Positions 8,746 through 17,900 of a stretch of 64,000 bases of DNA are shown piece after piece. The stretch is taken from positions 1 through 64,000 of the forward strand of contig NZ_HG942066.1 in the NCBI RefSeq assembly GCF_000612665.1. Reading direction: 5' to 3'. Origin of the DNA: Neobacillus dielmonensis. GTDB lineage: Bacteria; Bacillota; Bacilli; Bacillales; Cytobacillaceae. Both the position numbers and the translations under genes were made by a program. The notes under the pieces were generated by a model. That model ran no database searches. It was not told the origin of the DNA and was given only the letters and a program-made list of their open reading frames with translations. How positions within the stretch are numbered: position 1 is the first letter of the stretch; the number at the start of each line of letters is the position of its first letter.

Positions 8746-9921
8746 ATGATTAGTGAAAAGATAAAGGCAGGAATTCAAACCTACAGTGAGGAATTAACAG
8801 CCATCCGCAGGAAGCTGCACAGTGAACCGGAACTGTCATGGGAAGAATTCGAGACCACCAATTTCGTTTGTGAATATTTGGACCAATTGGGAATTTTCTA
8901 TCGCAGAGCGGAACCAACCGGAGTTATTGCCACCATTGAAGGCGGTAAGCCGGGCAAAACGGTGGCGTTAAGGGGAGATATGGATGCACTTTCAGTAGAG
9001 GAGTTAAATAAGGATTTGGAGTATGCTTCAAAGTTTGAAGGGAAAATGCATGCTTGCGGTCACGATTCCCATACAGCTATGCTGCTGATTGCTGCTAAAG
9101 TTTTAAATGAAAATAAAGCTGATTTACCTGGAAACGTCCGGTTATTATTTCAGCCAGCTGAGGAAGTGGCTGAAGGTGCTAAAGCGTTTGTTAAGCAAGG
9201 GGCAGTGGACGGCGTTGATAACGTTTTTGGTATTCACATTTGGTCGCAGATGCCGACTGGCAAAGTGTCTTGCACACCAGGACCATCGTTCGCTTCGGCT
9301 GATTTATTTAAAGTGACATTCAAGGGAAAAGGCGGTCATGGAGCGATGCCGCATGCTTGTATCGATGCTGCCCTTGTTGCTTCCTCGTTTGTCATGAACG
9401 TACAAACTGTGGTTTCTCGGACGATTGATGCACAGCAGCCTGCGGTTCTTACCATTGGAAAAATGGTGGTCGGCACCCGGTTTAATGTTATTGCGGAAAA
9501 CGCAGTGATTGAGGGGACGGTCCGCTGTTTCGACCCGAAAGTCAGAGACCATATTGAAACCCAGCTTAAGCATTATGCCGAACAGGTCGCAGCCATTTAT
9601 GGGGCCACAGCAATAGTGGAATATACCCGTGGTACTAAAGCTGTGATTAATGATGAGTATAGTGCAAATTTAGCCCAAAAGGTGATAACAGAAGCGTTTG
9701 GTGGAGACGCTGTCTTTAATGAAAAGCCGACAATGGGCGGTGAAGATTTCAGCGACTACTTTGAAAAAGCTCCTGGCAGCTTTGCGTTAGTTGGCAGCGG
9801 CAATCCGGAAAAAGATACCCAGTGGGCCCATCATCATGGGAGATTTAACATTGATGAAGATGCCCTCGTTATTGGTGCGGAGCTGTACGCACAGTATGCA
9901 TGGTCTTACTTAAATGAATAG
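8746..9921 (+). CDS. M20D amidohydrolase (hippurate/N-acyl-amino acid hydrolase-like)
   Basis: A 391-residue metallohydrolase. Motifs: ALRGDMDAL (residues 75-82), the metal-binding MHACGHDSHTAML with C104 and H106, FQPAEEVAEGA with E139/E140, GKGGHGAMPH of the lid domain, and the C-terminal MGGEDFSDY. This set is shared by hippurate hydrolase, IAA-amino acid hydrolase and AbgA/AbgB. It begins 1 nt after the stop of the preceding gene (GGAGG inside that gene), so the two are translationally coupled. Acting with the first enzyme, it would deacylate amino acid conjugates brought in by the upstream carrier. The actual conjugate cannot be read from sequence. Confidence 0.85.
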   Translation: MISEKIKAGIQTYSEELTAIRRKLHSEPELSWEEFETTNFVCEYLDQLGIFYRRAEPTGVIATIEGGKPGKTVALRGDMDALSVEELNKDLEYASKFEGKMHACGHDSHTAMLLIAAKVLNENKADLPGNVRLLFQPAEEVAEGAKAFVKQGAVDGVDNVFGIHIWSQMPTGKVSCTPGPSFASADLFKVTFKGKGGHGAMPHACIDAALVASSFVMNVQTVVSRTIDAQQPAVLTIGKMVVGTRFNVIAENAVIEGTVRCFDPKVRDHIETQLKHYAEQVAAIYGATAIVEYTRGTKAVINDEYSANLAQKVITEAFGGDAVFNEKPTMGGEDFSDYFEKAPGSFALVGSGNPEKDTQWAHHHGRFNIDEDALVIGAELYAQYAWSYLNE

Positions 9922-9932
9922 TGAAACAAATG

Positions 9933-9975
9933 GGGAGCACAATTGGATTAATTGTGTTCCTTTTGATTTATCCTT
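9933..9975 (+). terminator. Terminator of the transporter/M20 operon
   Basis: GGAGCACAATT pairs with AATTGTGTTCC around GGATT, followed by TTTTGATTTATCCTTTTTT. Confidence 0.75.
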
Positions 9976-10174
9976 TTTTGAACTTCTCCAACTGCTGGAA
10001 GCAAACAAACACAGCCTCGAATAAAGCTCATAACTTGAGAAAACCACTGTATTAAACTCAGAGCTTCCACACAGTAGTTTTTTTTAGGCATTTTTCTTTT
10101 TTTAAATGAGATGTTTGGTAAAATGTTCATGGTTAGTGAAAAATAACTTATCTGGATTTAGAAGGGGGATTAGC

Positions 10175-10459
10175 GTGAAAAAAACGGAAGCTCCACTGGA
10201 CAAGCGTTTTAAAATTGCCCATCGAGAAGCGTTAATAGGGGTTATTCTTGTTATTATAAATTTTATTTGGTGGTACGGGTTTGGCTATGGGCTAGGTTCG
10301 GAAAAAGTGGAGAACTATCATTACATATGGGGATTGCCCGCCTGGTTCTTTTACAGCTGCATTGTTGGTACCATTTTGATGGTTATTCTTGTCAGCTTGA
10401 CCGTAAAGTTTTTGTTCAAGGATGTTCCCTTTGAGACAGAAGAGGGGGAAAATCAGTGA
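10175..10459 (+). CDS. yhdT: YhdT-family small membrane protein
   Basis: A 94-residue protein with two membrane helices (about residues 17-40 and 55-80) and a conserved FNxxWWYGFGYGLG-like segment. This is the DUF997/YhdT family that sits directly before the pantothenate symporter PanF in many bacteria. The start is GTG 10175 with GAAGGGGG upstream; the reading frame is open further upstream but lacks a ribosome binding site. Its stop overlaps the panF start (GTGA), so the two are coupled. It is thought to be an accessory subunit of the symporter; this is inferred from constant pairing. Confidence 0.85.
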   Translation: MKKTEAPLDKRFKIAHREALIGVILVIINFIWWYGFGYGLGSEKVENYHYIWGLPAWFFYSCIVGTILMVILVSLTVKFLFKDVPFETEEGENQ

Positions 10460-11907
10460 ACTGGGGCGTTATCACACCGTTAATTATTTTTCTAGCAATT
10501 ATTTTTGCAATTGGAATTTGGTCAAATAAATTAGTGTTAAAATCCCAATCCTTCCTGGAAGGGTACTTCTTGGGAGAACGCTCGATGGGGGGCTTCATCC
10601 TTGCAATGACCATGGTGGCCACATACGGAAGTGCCTCAAGCTTTATTGGGGGCCCGGGGGTTGCCTATACGAGGGGATTAGGCTGGGTGCTGCTGGCCAT
10701 GACCCAACTGGCAACCGGCTATTTTACCCTTATGGTGCTGGGGAAAAAGTTTGCCATCGTATCGAGGCAATACAAGGCTGTCACCTTAATTGATTTCCTT
10801 AAAGAAAGGTACCAAAGCAAAGCAGTGGTCTTGCTGTCGGCAGCCAGTATTATTATTTTCTTATTTTCCTCCATGACGGCCCAATGGATTGGGGGTGCCC
10901 GCCTGGTGGAATCCCTCACTGGACTTCCATATTCGACCGCCTTGTATATTTTTGCGTTTTCCGTCCTTGTATTTGTTATCGTCGGTGGGTTCCGTGCTGT
11001 GGCGTTAACGGATACTGTGATGGGGGTGGTGATGTTCCTGGGCACCTTAATCCTGTTGATAGCTACCATCAAAGCAGGCGGAGGAGTCTCAAAAATAATC
11101 TCAGATTTGGCAGCCGAGAATCCAAATTTAATCAGCCCGTTTGGTGCGGATGGGAGCCTTTCGCCAACCTATGTATCCTCCTACTGGATCTTAGTAGGTG
11201 TCGGCGTTGTGGGTTTGCCGCAAATAGCTGTCCGGGCCATGTCTTATAAAAATTCAAAAGCCATGCACAGTGCGATTGTGATTGGAACCATTGTGGTTGG
11301 AGTCATCATGCTTGGGATGCACTTGATTGGAGTGTTTGCCAGACCGGTGCTTCCGGGTATTGAGGTGGGCGATACCGTCATGCCGTTGTTATCGATGAAG
11401 GTGCTGCCGCCGTTTTGGGCCGGTATTGTGCTGGCCGCACCGATGGCCGCTATCATGTCAACGGTTAACGCCCTGCTGATTTTAGTCAGCTCGGCACTCG
11501 TAAAAGATATTTACTTGAACTATTTCAAGCCGAGTGCAAGCGACAATCATATTAAAAAAGTCAGCTTTGGTGCAACCGCCGTTATTGGCGTAATTGTAAT
11601 TATTTTTTCCTTAAGTCCACCTGATTTAATTGTGTGGCTGAACTTATTTGCCTTTGGCGGACTCGAGTCAGTGTTCATTTGGCCGGTCATCATGGGATTG
11701 TATTGGAGCGGGGGCAATAAATATGGAGCGATTACCTCGATGATTATCGGGATGGGTTCTTATATTTGGTTAGACCGTTTTTATCCCAATGCGTTTGGAT
11801 TCCACACGGTTGTGCTGCCCATCATATTTTCATTCATCTTTTTCGTAGTAGTAAGCCTTGCTACAAGGTCAAGGACAGCAACTGAATCAATCCGTTTTGG
11901 AAAATAA
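10456..11907 (+). CDS. panF: Sodium/pantothenate symporter PanF
   Basis: A 483-residue member of the sodium:solute symporter (SSS) family with about 13 membrane helices. It imports pantothenate, the CoA precursor, with Na+. The segment ATYGSASSFIGGPGVAYTRG (residues 55-75) is the first unwound helix typical of PanF. ADSxAS-type later motifs are replaced by MSTVNALLILVSSA near 335, as in PanF. The start is GTG 10456 within the yhdT stop, with AGAGGGGG just upstream. The pairing with YhdT is strong supporting context. Confidence 0.92.
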   Translation: MNWGVITPLIIFLAIIFAIGIWSNKLVLKSQSFLEGYFLGERSMGGFILAMTMVATYGSASSFIGGPGVAYTRGLGWVLLAMTQLATGYFTLMVLGKKFAIVSRQYKAVTLIDFLKERYQSKAVVLLSAASIIIFLFSSMTAQWIGGARLVESLTGLPYSTALYIFAFSVLVFVIVGGFRAVALTDTVMGVVMFLGTLILLIATIKAGGGVSKIISDLAAENPNLISPFGADGSLSPTYVSSYWILVGVGVVGLPQIAVRAMSYKNSKAMHSAIVIGTIVVGVIMLGMHLIGVFARPVLPGIEVGDTVMPLLSMKVLPPFWAGIVLAAPMAAIMSTVNALLILVSSALVKDIYLNYFKPSASDNHIKKVSFGATAVIGVIVIIFSLSPPDLIVWLNLFAFGGLESVFIWPVIMGLYWSGGNKYGAITSMIIGMGSYIWLDRFYPNAFGFHTVVLPIIFSFIFFVVVSLATRSRTATESIRFGK

Positions 11908-11913
11908 GGGAGT

Positions 11914-11946
11914 TAAAAAAGGGAGTGAAGTTTCACTTCCTTTTTT
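11914..11946 (+). terminator. Terminator after panF
   Basis: AAAAAGGGAGTGAA-GT-TTCACTTCCTTTTTT, a long A/T-flanked stem immediately after the stop. Confidence 0.85.
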
Positions 11947-11991
11947 AAACTGTAAAACGTATGGGAGGTCAATCCCTCGCTAATATGAATT

Positions 11992-12031
11992 CAGGCGCCA
12001 TAACAATGGCGCCTTATTTGTTCTTTTTTAG
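11992..12031 (+). terminator. Second hairpin after panF
   Basis: AGGCGCCAT and ATGGCGCCT pair around four bases and are followed by a T-rich stretch (TTATTTGTTCTTTTTT). It may be a backup terminator for panF. Confidence 0.6.
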
Positions 12032-12173
12032 CCATTGGGACCATTACAATTGAATGGAAATGAAAAACAACCTGCAGAGGGATACTATACAAGGTGCTGT
12101 GGCACCATTCGAAGGTTTAGGGGACTTTCTTCTTAACTAGAGAAAAACAAGGGATGATTATCCTTACCTCAAT

Positions 12174-12287
12174 CTATTCCTCTTCATCCGAGTAAGCCTC
12201 AGTTGTCGTATCCCTGCAAGCCCAGCACTCACTTCTATTCCTCTCCATAATCGATAACTCCTCACCACAAGAAATGCACTTATCCAT
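12174..12287 (-). CDS. 37-residue zinc-ribbon protein
   Basis: A very small acidic protein with two cysteine pairs, CISC (C4, C7) and CWAC (C22, C25), that would bind one metal ion, and an acidic tail ending in DEEE. Start at 12287 is chosen because AAAGGAG lies 9 nt upstream on the minus strand; the longer open frame has no such site. It resembles the YhfH-type tiny zinc-ribbon proteins of bacilli, whose role is unknown. The strong ribosome binding site makes it likely real. Confidence 0.6.
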   Translation of the reverse strand: MDKCISCGEELSIMERNRSECWACRDTTTEAYSDEEE

Positions 12288-12410
12288 AGGTAAAAACTCC
12301 TTTCCCATAAAAAATAAACAAACTAGTTCTATATCTATATTCACAATAACCCAAAATATTTCCATAAAAAATCATTAACAACTTGTATTTATTACATTGG
12401 TAATAGCGAT

Positions 12411-12640
12411 AGTCCCCCCGCTGAAGTAAAGCGGTGATGTGCTGGGGGCCAGTCCCCCGCTGAGGTAAAGCGGTAATGAGCTGGGGGCCAGTCCCCCGCT
12501 GAGGTAAAGCGGTGATGCGCCGGGGGTCAGTCCCCCGCTAAGGTAAAGCGGTGATGCGTTGGGGGCCAGTCCCCCGCTAAGGTAAAGCGGTGATGTACCG
12601 GGGGACTGGCCCCCACTGAGTTAATGCGGTGATACTCTAG
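12411..12640. repeat. 39-bp tandem repeat array, 5-6 units
   Basis: Units start at 12411, 12451, 12490, 12529 and 12568; all steps are 39 bp except the first, which has one extra C. Each unit contains GGGGGCCAGTCCCCC, itself a hairpin, followed by a second hairpin CCGCT-GAGGTAA-AGCGG. The last unit (from about 12598) carries the reverse complement core GGGGGACTGGCCCCC and decays by 12640. The core resembles the GC palindromes at 3502, 26139 and 50361. The stretch 12288-12765 otherwise shows no gene. Confidence 0.88.
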
Positions 12641-12765
12641 TAGACTGACTCTGGGTTTAAATGTCACGTTTCTATCACAAAGTTTATGGGGTATTCGTTT
12701 ATAATGAATGAAGGGATAGTTTAGAACGTATTTGTGAAGTGTTTAACAAATGAGGAGGGGTTGTT

Positions 12766-14751
12766 TTGCGTTATAGCCATTTGTTTGAAACAGGGAATAT
12801 TGGCAGTTTAACGTTGAAGAATCGGGTTGTTATGCCAGCAATGGGAACAAATTTGGCTGGGGTTAATGGGGAGGTTACGGAACACCAAATTGCTTATTAT
12901 GAGGAAAGAGCCAAAGGCGGTACAGGATTAATCATTGTGGAATTTACCTGCATTGATTATGCATTGGGCAAAGGGATGTCGAACCAAGTAAGGATAGATG
13001 AAGATCGGTTTACGCCAGGTTTTTCCCGTTTGGCGAATGCCGTCCATAAATACGGCGCCAAAATATTTGTCCAGCTTCATCACGCTGGAAGGCAATCCAA
13101 CTCACTTCTGACAGGGGGAAAACAAATCGTTGCTCCAAGTCCAGTTGCTTGCAATGCCATTGGCGAAGAACCAAGAGAATTAACAAAGGAAGAAGTGAAA
13201 GAACTAATACAAAAGTTTATTCAAGCTGCCATCCGCTGCAAGGCCGCCGGTATCGACGGTGTAGAGCTTCATGCTGCCCATGGGTACCTAATTAACCAAT
13301 TCTTGAGTCCCAACACCAATCTGCGGACGGATGAATATGGTGGAAACTTTGAAAATAGAATCAGATTTTTAGAGGAAATTTTGTTAGGCATCAAGGAAAA
13401 GTGCGGTTCTGATTTCCCTGTTACAGTACGACTTAACGTGGATGATTTCGATTATGGTGGCTTGGAAGTGGAAACAAGTATGGAAATCAGCCGCTATTTG
13501 GAAAAAATCGGGGCGGATGGAATCCACGCCAGCTGTGGTACCTACAATTCTGGGGATAAAATCATCGAATCGATGATGTTTGAACAAGGCTGGAGAGTCT
13601 ACTTGGCTGAGGAAATTAAAAAGTGTGTCCGTATTCCTGTTATCACTGTGGGAGTCATCCGTGAGCCGGAATTTGCCGAAAGTATCTTAGCCGAGGGCAA
13701 AGCAGATTTTGTCGCACTAGGAAGGGGCCACATTGCCGACCCGGAATGGACCAATAAAGCCTATGAAGGAAGGGAACAGGAGATCAGGAAGTGTATCTGC
13801 TGCCTTCACTGTATCCAGACAGTCAACAAGAATTCTCACGTTCAGTGCTCCCTCAACATTCGGGCCGGTCGGGAGCTTGAGTTTAAAGAATTTAAAGTGG
13901 TTGAGGAAAAGCGCCATGTAGCCATAGTAGGCGGCGGGCCGGCCGGAATGGAAACTGCTAGAGTACTAGCCATAAAAGGCTACGAAGTAACAATCTTTGA
14001 AAAAGACAACAAGCTTGGCGGACAATTGGATCTTGTTCATACCCCGGTGGCTAAACAGAAAATGAACTGGATCATCGACTATCACCGAAATGAACTGGAA
14101 CGATTAAACGTGGATGTCCGGCTTAATACAGAGGCCACGGTTGAAAAAATAAAGGCCCTGAACCCATATGCGGTATTCCTCGCAACCGGTGCCAAACCCA
14201 TTATTCCAAACATAGAGGGAACCCAGCTAGCAACTGTCTGTGATTATGAAGATGTGTTATTAGAACGGAAACCATTCCAAAATAAGAAAATAGCCGTTAT
14301 TGGAAGTGGAATGGTTTGTTACAGTGTGACGCGTCAGCTTGCAGAGAAAGGGAATGACGTAATCTTAATTAATATTCCGACAGCTACAGGGGAAAAAGTA
14401 TCGGCTCCGACAAGAATGATGCTGCTAAATCGGCTGGAAAAGCTAAATGTTGAGATTATCGAAGGACAAAACGTGGTAAGAATACTACCGAATGCTGTGG
14501 TAATTGAAAAAGAATTAACGGGTAATCAAATCGAACTCGAAGTCGACCATGTTGTCTTTTCCATGGGAACAGAATCCTATAACCCATTAGAAGAAGAGTA
14601 CCGGCAGCATTTTGAAAACGTATTTGTTATCGGTGATGCTATCGTTCCAGGCTCCATTACCCATGCCATTAAAGATGGATTTGAGAAAGCATTTGTTTTG
14701 GAATCTATAGTTTCAAAAAAAGAAGTAAAACAATTTACCGGTATGATCTGA
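12766..14751 (+). CDS. FMN/FAD/4Fe-4S oxidoreductase, 2,4-dienoyl-CoA reductase-like
   Basis: A 661-residue protein of the FadH/old-yellow-enzyme type. Residues 1-340 form the FMN TIM barrel (ELHAAHGYLINQFLSP is the catalytic-face signature). Residues about 344-361 hold a cysteine cluster (CICCLHC, then a Cys further on) for a 4Fe-4S centre. About 386 onward is an FAD-binding Rossmann domain (AIVGGGPAGMETAR), with an NAD(P)-binding insert at about 509 (AVIGSGMV). Members reduce enoyl-CoA or enone substrates; some degrade bile acids or aromatics. The start is TTG 12766 with GAGGAGGGG 5 nt upstream. The gene is monocistronic and its substrate is uncertain. Confidence 0.85.
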   Translation: MRYSHLFETGNIGSLTLKNRVVMPAMGTNLAGVNGEVTEHQIAYYEERAKGGTGLIIVEFTCIDYALGKGMSNQVRIDEDRFTPGFSRLANAVHKYGAKIFVQLHHAGRQSNSLLTGGKQIVAPSPVACNAIGEEPRELTKEEVKELIQKFIQAAIRCKAAGIDGVELHAAHGYLINQFLSPNTNLRTDEYGGNFENRIRFLEEILLGIKEKCGSDFPVTVRLNVDDFDYGGLEVETSMEISRYLEKIGADGIHASCGTYNSGDKIIESMMFEQGWRVYLAEEIKKCVRIPVITVGVIREPEFAESILAEGKADFVALGRGHIADPEWTNKAYEGREQEIRKCICCLHCIQTVNKNSHVQCSLNIRAGRELEFKEFKVVEEKRHVAIVGGGPAGMETARVLAIKGYEVTIFEKDNKLGGQLDLVHTPVAKQKMNWIIDYHRNELERLNVDVRLNTEATVEKIKALNPYAVFLATGAKPIIPNIEGTQLATVCDYEDVLLERKPFQNKKIAVIGSGMVCYSVTRQLAEKGNDVILINIPTATGEKVSAPTRMMLLNRLEKLNVEIIEGQNVVRILPNAVVIEKELTGNQIELEVDHVVFSMGTESYNPLEEEYRQHFENVFVIGDAIVPGSITHAIKDGFEKAFVLESIVSKKEVKQFTGMI

Positions 14752-14799
14752 TAAAAGTAATCAAGAAAATTTCCAGTTTTTGATATTAGAATAAACAAT

Positions 14800-14843
14800 A
14801 GGGCTGACCAAAAGTCAAAGTGTCTGACTTTTTGGACAGCCCT
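14800..14843 (+). terminator. Terminator after the dienoyl-CoA reductase-like gene
   Basis: AGGGCTG-CCAAAAGTCA pairs with TGACTTTTTGG-CAGCCCT, a long stem with one bulge, followed by ATTATTTGT. Confidence 0.7.
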
Positions 14844-14902
14844 ATTATTTGTATGAAATAAACTGTTCTACAGATAATATTTGGACAGGGGGGAAATGAT
14901 TA

Positions 14903-17900
14903 ATGGAAATCAAGAAGTTTAAACTGAATGGTGAACAAGACACATTAGTGGTTTACCTCGATCTCCAACTGGAGGAATTTTCAGAAGAGCTAGGGAGATC
15001 ACCAAAGCAAAGATTGAATTTACAAAGTCAAATTCAACAGTTGATTGCCGACAGATTACCGTATAAAAGAATTAAAACAGTAAAGGTAATGGTGGGCAGC
15101 TTATTGGTCATGACCATATACTTAGGAACGTCCGCAGCGGTATCTGCTGCCCAAACAACGGTGGAGCAATTGGTTCCGACCAATCAGTATGATGTTTATA
15201 CAGTTCAATCAGGCGATAGTTTATCAGTAATAGCGAAGCGGTTTAATGTCTCCGTTACTTCCATCAAGACGATGAATGGGCTGACCTCAGATACCATCTT
15301 TGTAGGCCAAGTCCTAAAACTTCCTTACTATACATATACAGTCGTGTCAGGAGATAGTCTGTCACTTATTGCAAAAAAATTCTCCGTATCCGTAGAAAAT
15401 ATCCGCGCCTATAACAGTCTCTCAACTGATACGATCTATATTGGGCAAAAAATAAAAATCCCCAAGGAACCTGCCCAGAATCCAGGAACTGAAACTACAA
15501 CCGCTCCTACTGTATCCAACGAGAAGGTAACAAGTTACACAGTTGCAGCCGGTGACTCACTATCGGTTATAGCAAAGAAATTTGCTACAACGGTTGACAC
15601 AATTAAATTATTAAACAATTTAACTACGGATGTCATTTTTCTCGGACAAATACTAAAGGTGCCGGAGCAGGGAACGGGACAGACAGAAACTCCGATTGTC
15701 AGTCAGCAACCTCCAGAATCTGCAACCAACTCTGTTAATCAGACACCTATTACTTATACAGTAGTTTCGGGAGATTCTTTATCCTTGATTGCAAAAAAAT
15801 ACAATACGACCGTTACGGATATTAAGCTATTAAATCAGCTTACAACAGATACAATTTATGTCGGCCAAAAATTAAGTATACCAACAACCCTTGCTGACAC
15901 GGCAGCACCTGCTGCCCCAGCCATCAATCCTTTAGCGGCTATATCTGCCATCAATCAAAAAAGTTATCCAGTTTCCGGATTAACCGAGGCAAGTGCCAAT
16001 GTTACCATTCGTTTAACGGATAGTGCGGGGGCACAGGTATTGGTTCAATTGAAGGCGGATTCTACTGGGAAATTCGAAACCAAACTGGATTCCTCTCCAT
16101 TACTCGATGGAAATATTAAGGTTACTGCTTCAGCCATTGACTCAGCAGGAAACCGAAGTACCGATAGTCAGCAAATAATCAAAAAAGATATAACGTCAGC
16201 TGCTCCTTCCATTGTGGCGGACAAAAAAATCAACCAGCAAAATGCAGCAGCCTACCTTCTCTCAGGCAAGGCAGAGCCAGGTGCTTTGGTAACAATCTCC
16301 CTGTCAGATGGGGTGCACCCAGCCATTACAAAACAAACCATGGCTAATGAGCGGGGAGAATTCTCTGCTGTTTTTAATCTATTAACACTGAATGACGGCA
16401 GCGGTATTACGATTTCTGCCACAGCCATAGATCCTGCCGGTAACGAGAGTCCAACTACCCGTATGACCGCAGCCAAAGATACAACAATTCCCGAAACCGT
16501 TATAGCCGATTTACCGGTGATTTTTTCGGGGAATCAAACAAAGTTTAATGTAAAAGGCACAAGTGAACCTTCATCATCCATCGTGATTCAGGCTTCAGAT
16601 GGAATCAAAGCGGTTGAAACAACGGTTCAAAGTAATCAGAGTGGAGTATATTCAGCCAATTTGGACGTTTCCTCCCTAAATGACGGGACTATTACATTTT
16701 CTGTCATCGCTTCTGACCTGTTTGGAAACAAGAGTACGGTTCAAAAACAGATATTAAAGGATACCGATGCACCCCAGCCAGTTATTGATAATACAAAGCA
16801 GGTAACCATTGAGAATGTTAAAAGTTACACTCTGTTTGGCTTGTCAGAGCCAGGGGCAAAAGTGGAAATCACGGTTTCAGATGGGGTAAGCCCAGTAGTA
16901 ACGGCTATGGCTTCAGCGAGTGAGACGGGTGAATTTCATACAGAGGCGGATTTGAGATCATTAAATGATGGACCAATAACTATCACTTCCCGATCAATTG
17001 ATCGCTATGGAAACGGCAGTACAGTTGCTCAAACCACGATCGTAAAGAAAACAAACCTGTCACCGCCAATCATTAATCCGCCAAAGGTTATTAATAGCCG
17101 CTTGGCAGCTCAATATCCAATAACCGGAACAGCTAATCCATATTCAACAGTAAATGTAACCATTTCAGATGGTATCCATCCAGCAATCCAGGCGGCAGCG
17201 ATTACAAATGCCAAGGGGGAATTTTATGCAACTGCTGATGTAACCAGTCTGAATGACGCCCTTTTAATGATTACAGCAGTACAAATGAGTTCTTCTGGTA
17301 TTCGAAGTCAAGCCGGAACAGTTGAAATTCTCAAGGATACAAGAGCTCCTCTTGCACCAATATTAAATAATAACAATGTGATTAACCAAGCAAACCAAAG
17401 CGCCTTTATATTATCTGGCAGGGGTGAGCCTTTTGCAAAGGTGATAATCAGAATATCCGATGGAAACGGTCATTTAATCGAGAGGACAGAACAGGTATCC
17501 GATACTGGAGAGTTTACCATTCCACTGGATCTTTCCAGTCTAGATGAGGGCGATATCCGCTTTGAATTAATGCAAACTGACCAGGCAGGAAACGTAAGTC
17601 CGTCCCTCATCAAAACCCTTATGAAGGATACGGTAGGACCTTCCAAAATAGAAATGAGACCTTTGCCAACTGTATATAGTGAAAACGTGACACATTATCT
17701 GTTCAGTGGTAAGTCAGAGCCGCAAATAGTATTGAATCTAACGTTTTCAGACGGGGAGAATAGCTTTACAAAATCGGTTAAGACGGATTCAAATGGGAGC
17801 TTTAGCCTCCCTGTTGATATGAATGGCTTCAAAGACGGAACCGTTACAGTCACTATCGTTGCTGAAGATTATGCAGGAAACGTCAATCAGCTTAAGCCTA

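Noticed and set aside
12411..12640. Possible CRISPR array
   Set aside because: Units repeat every 39 bp with no unique spacers between conserved repeats, and no cas genes are nearby.
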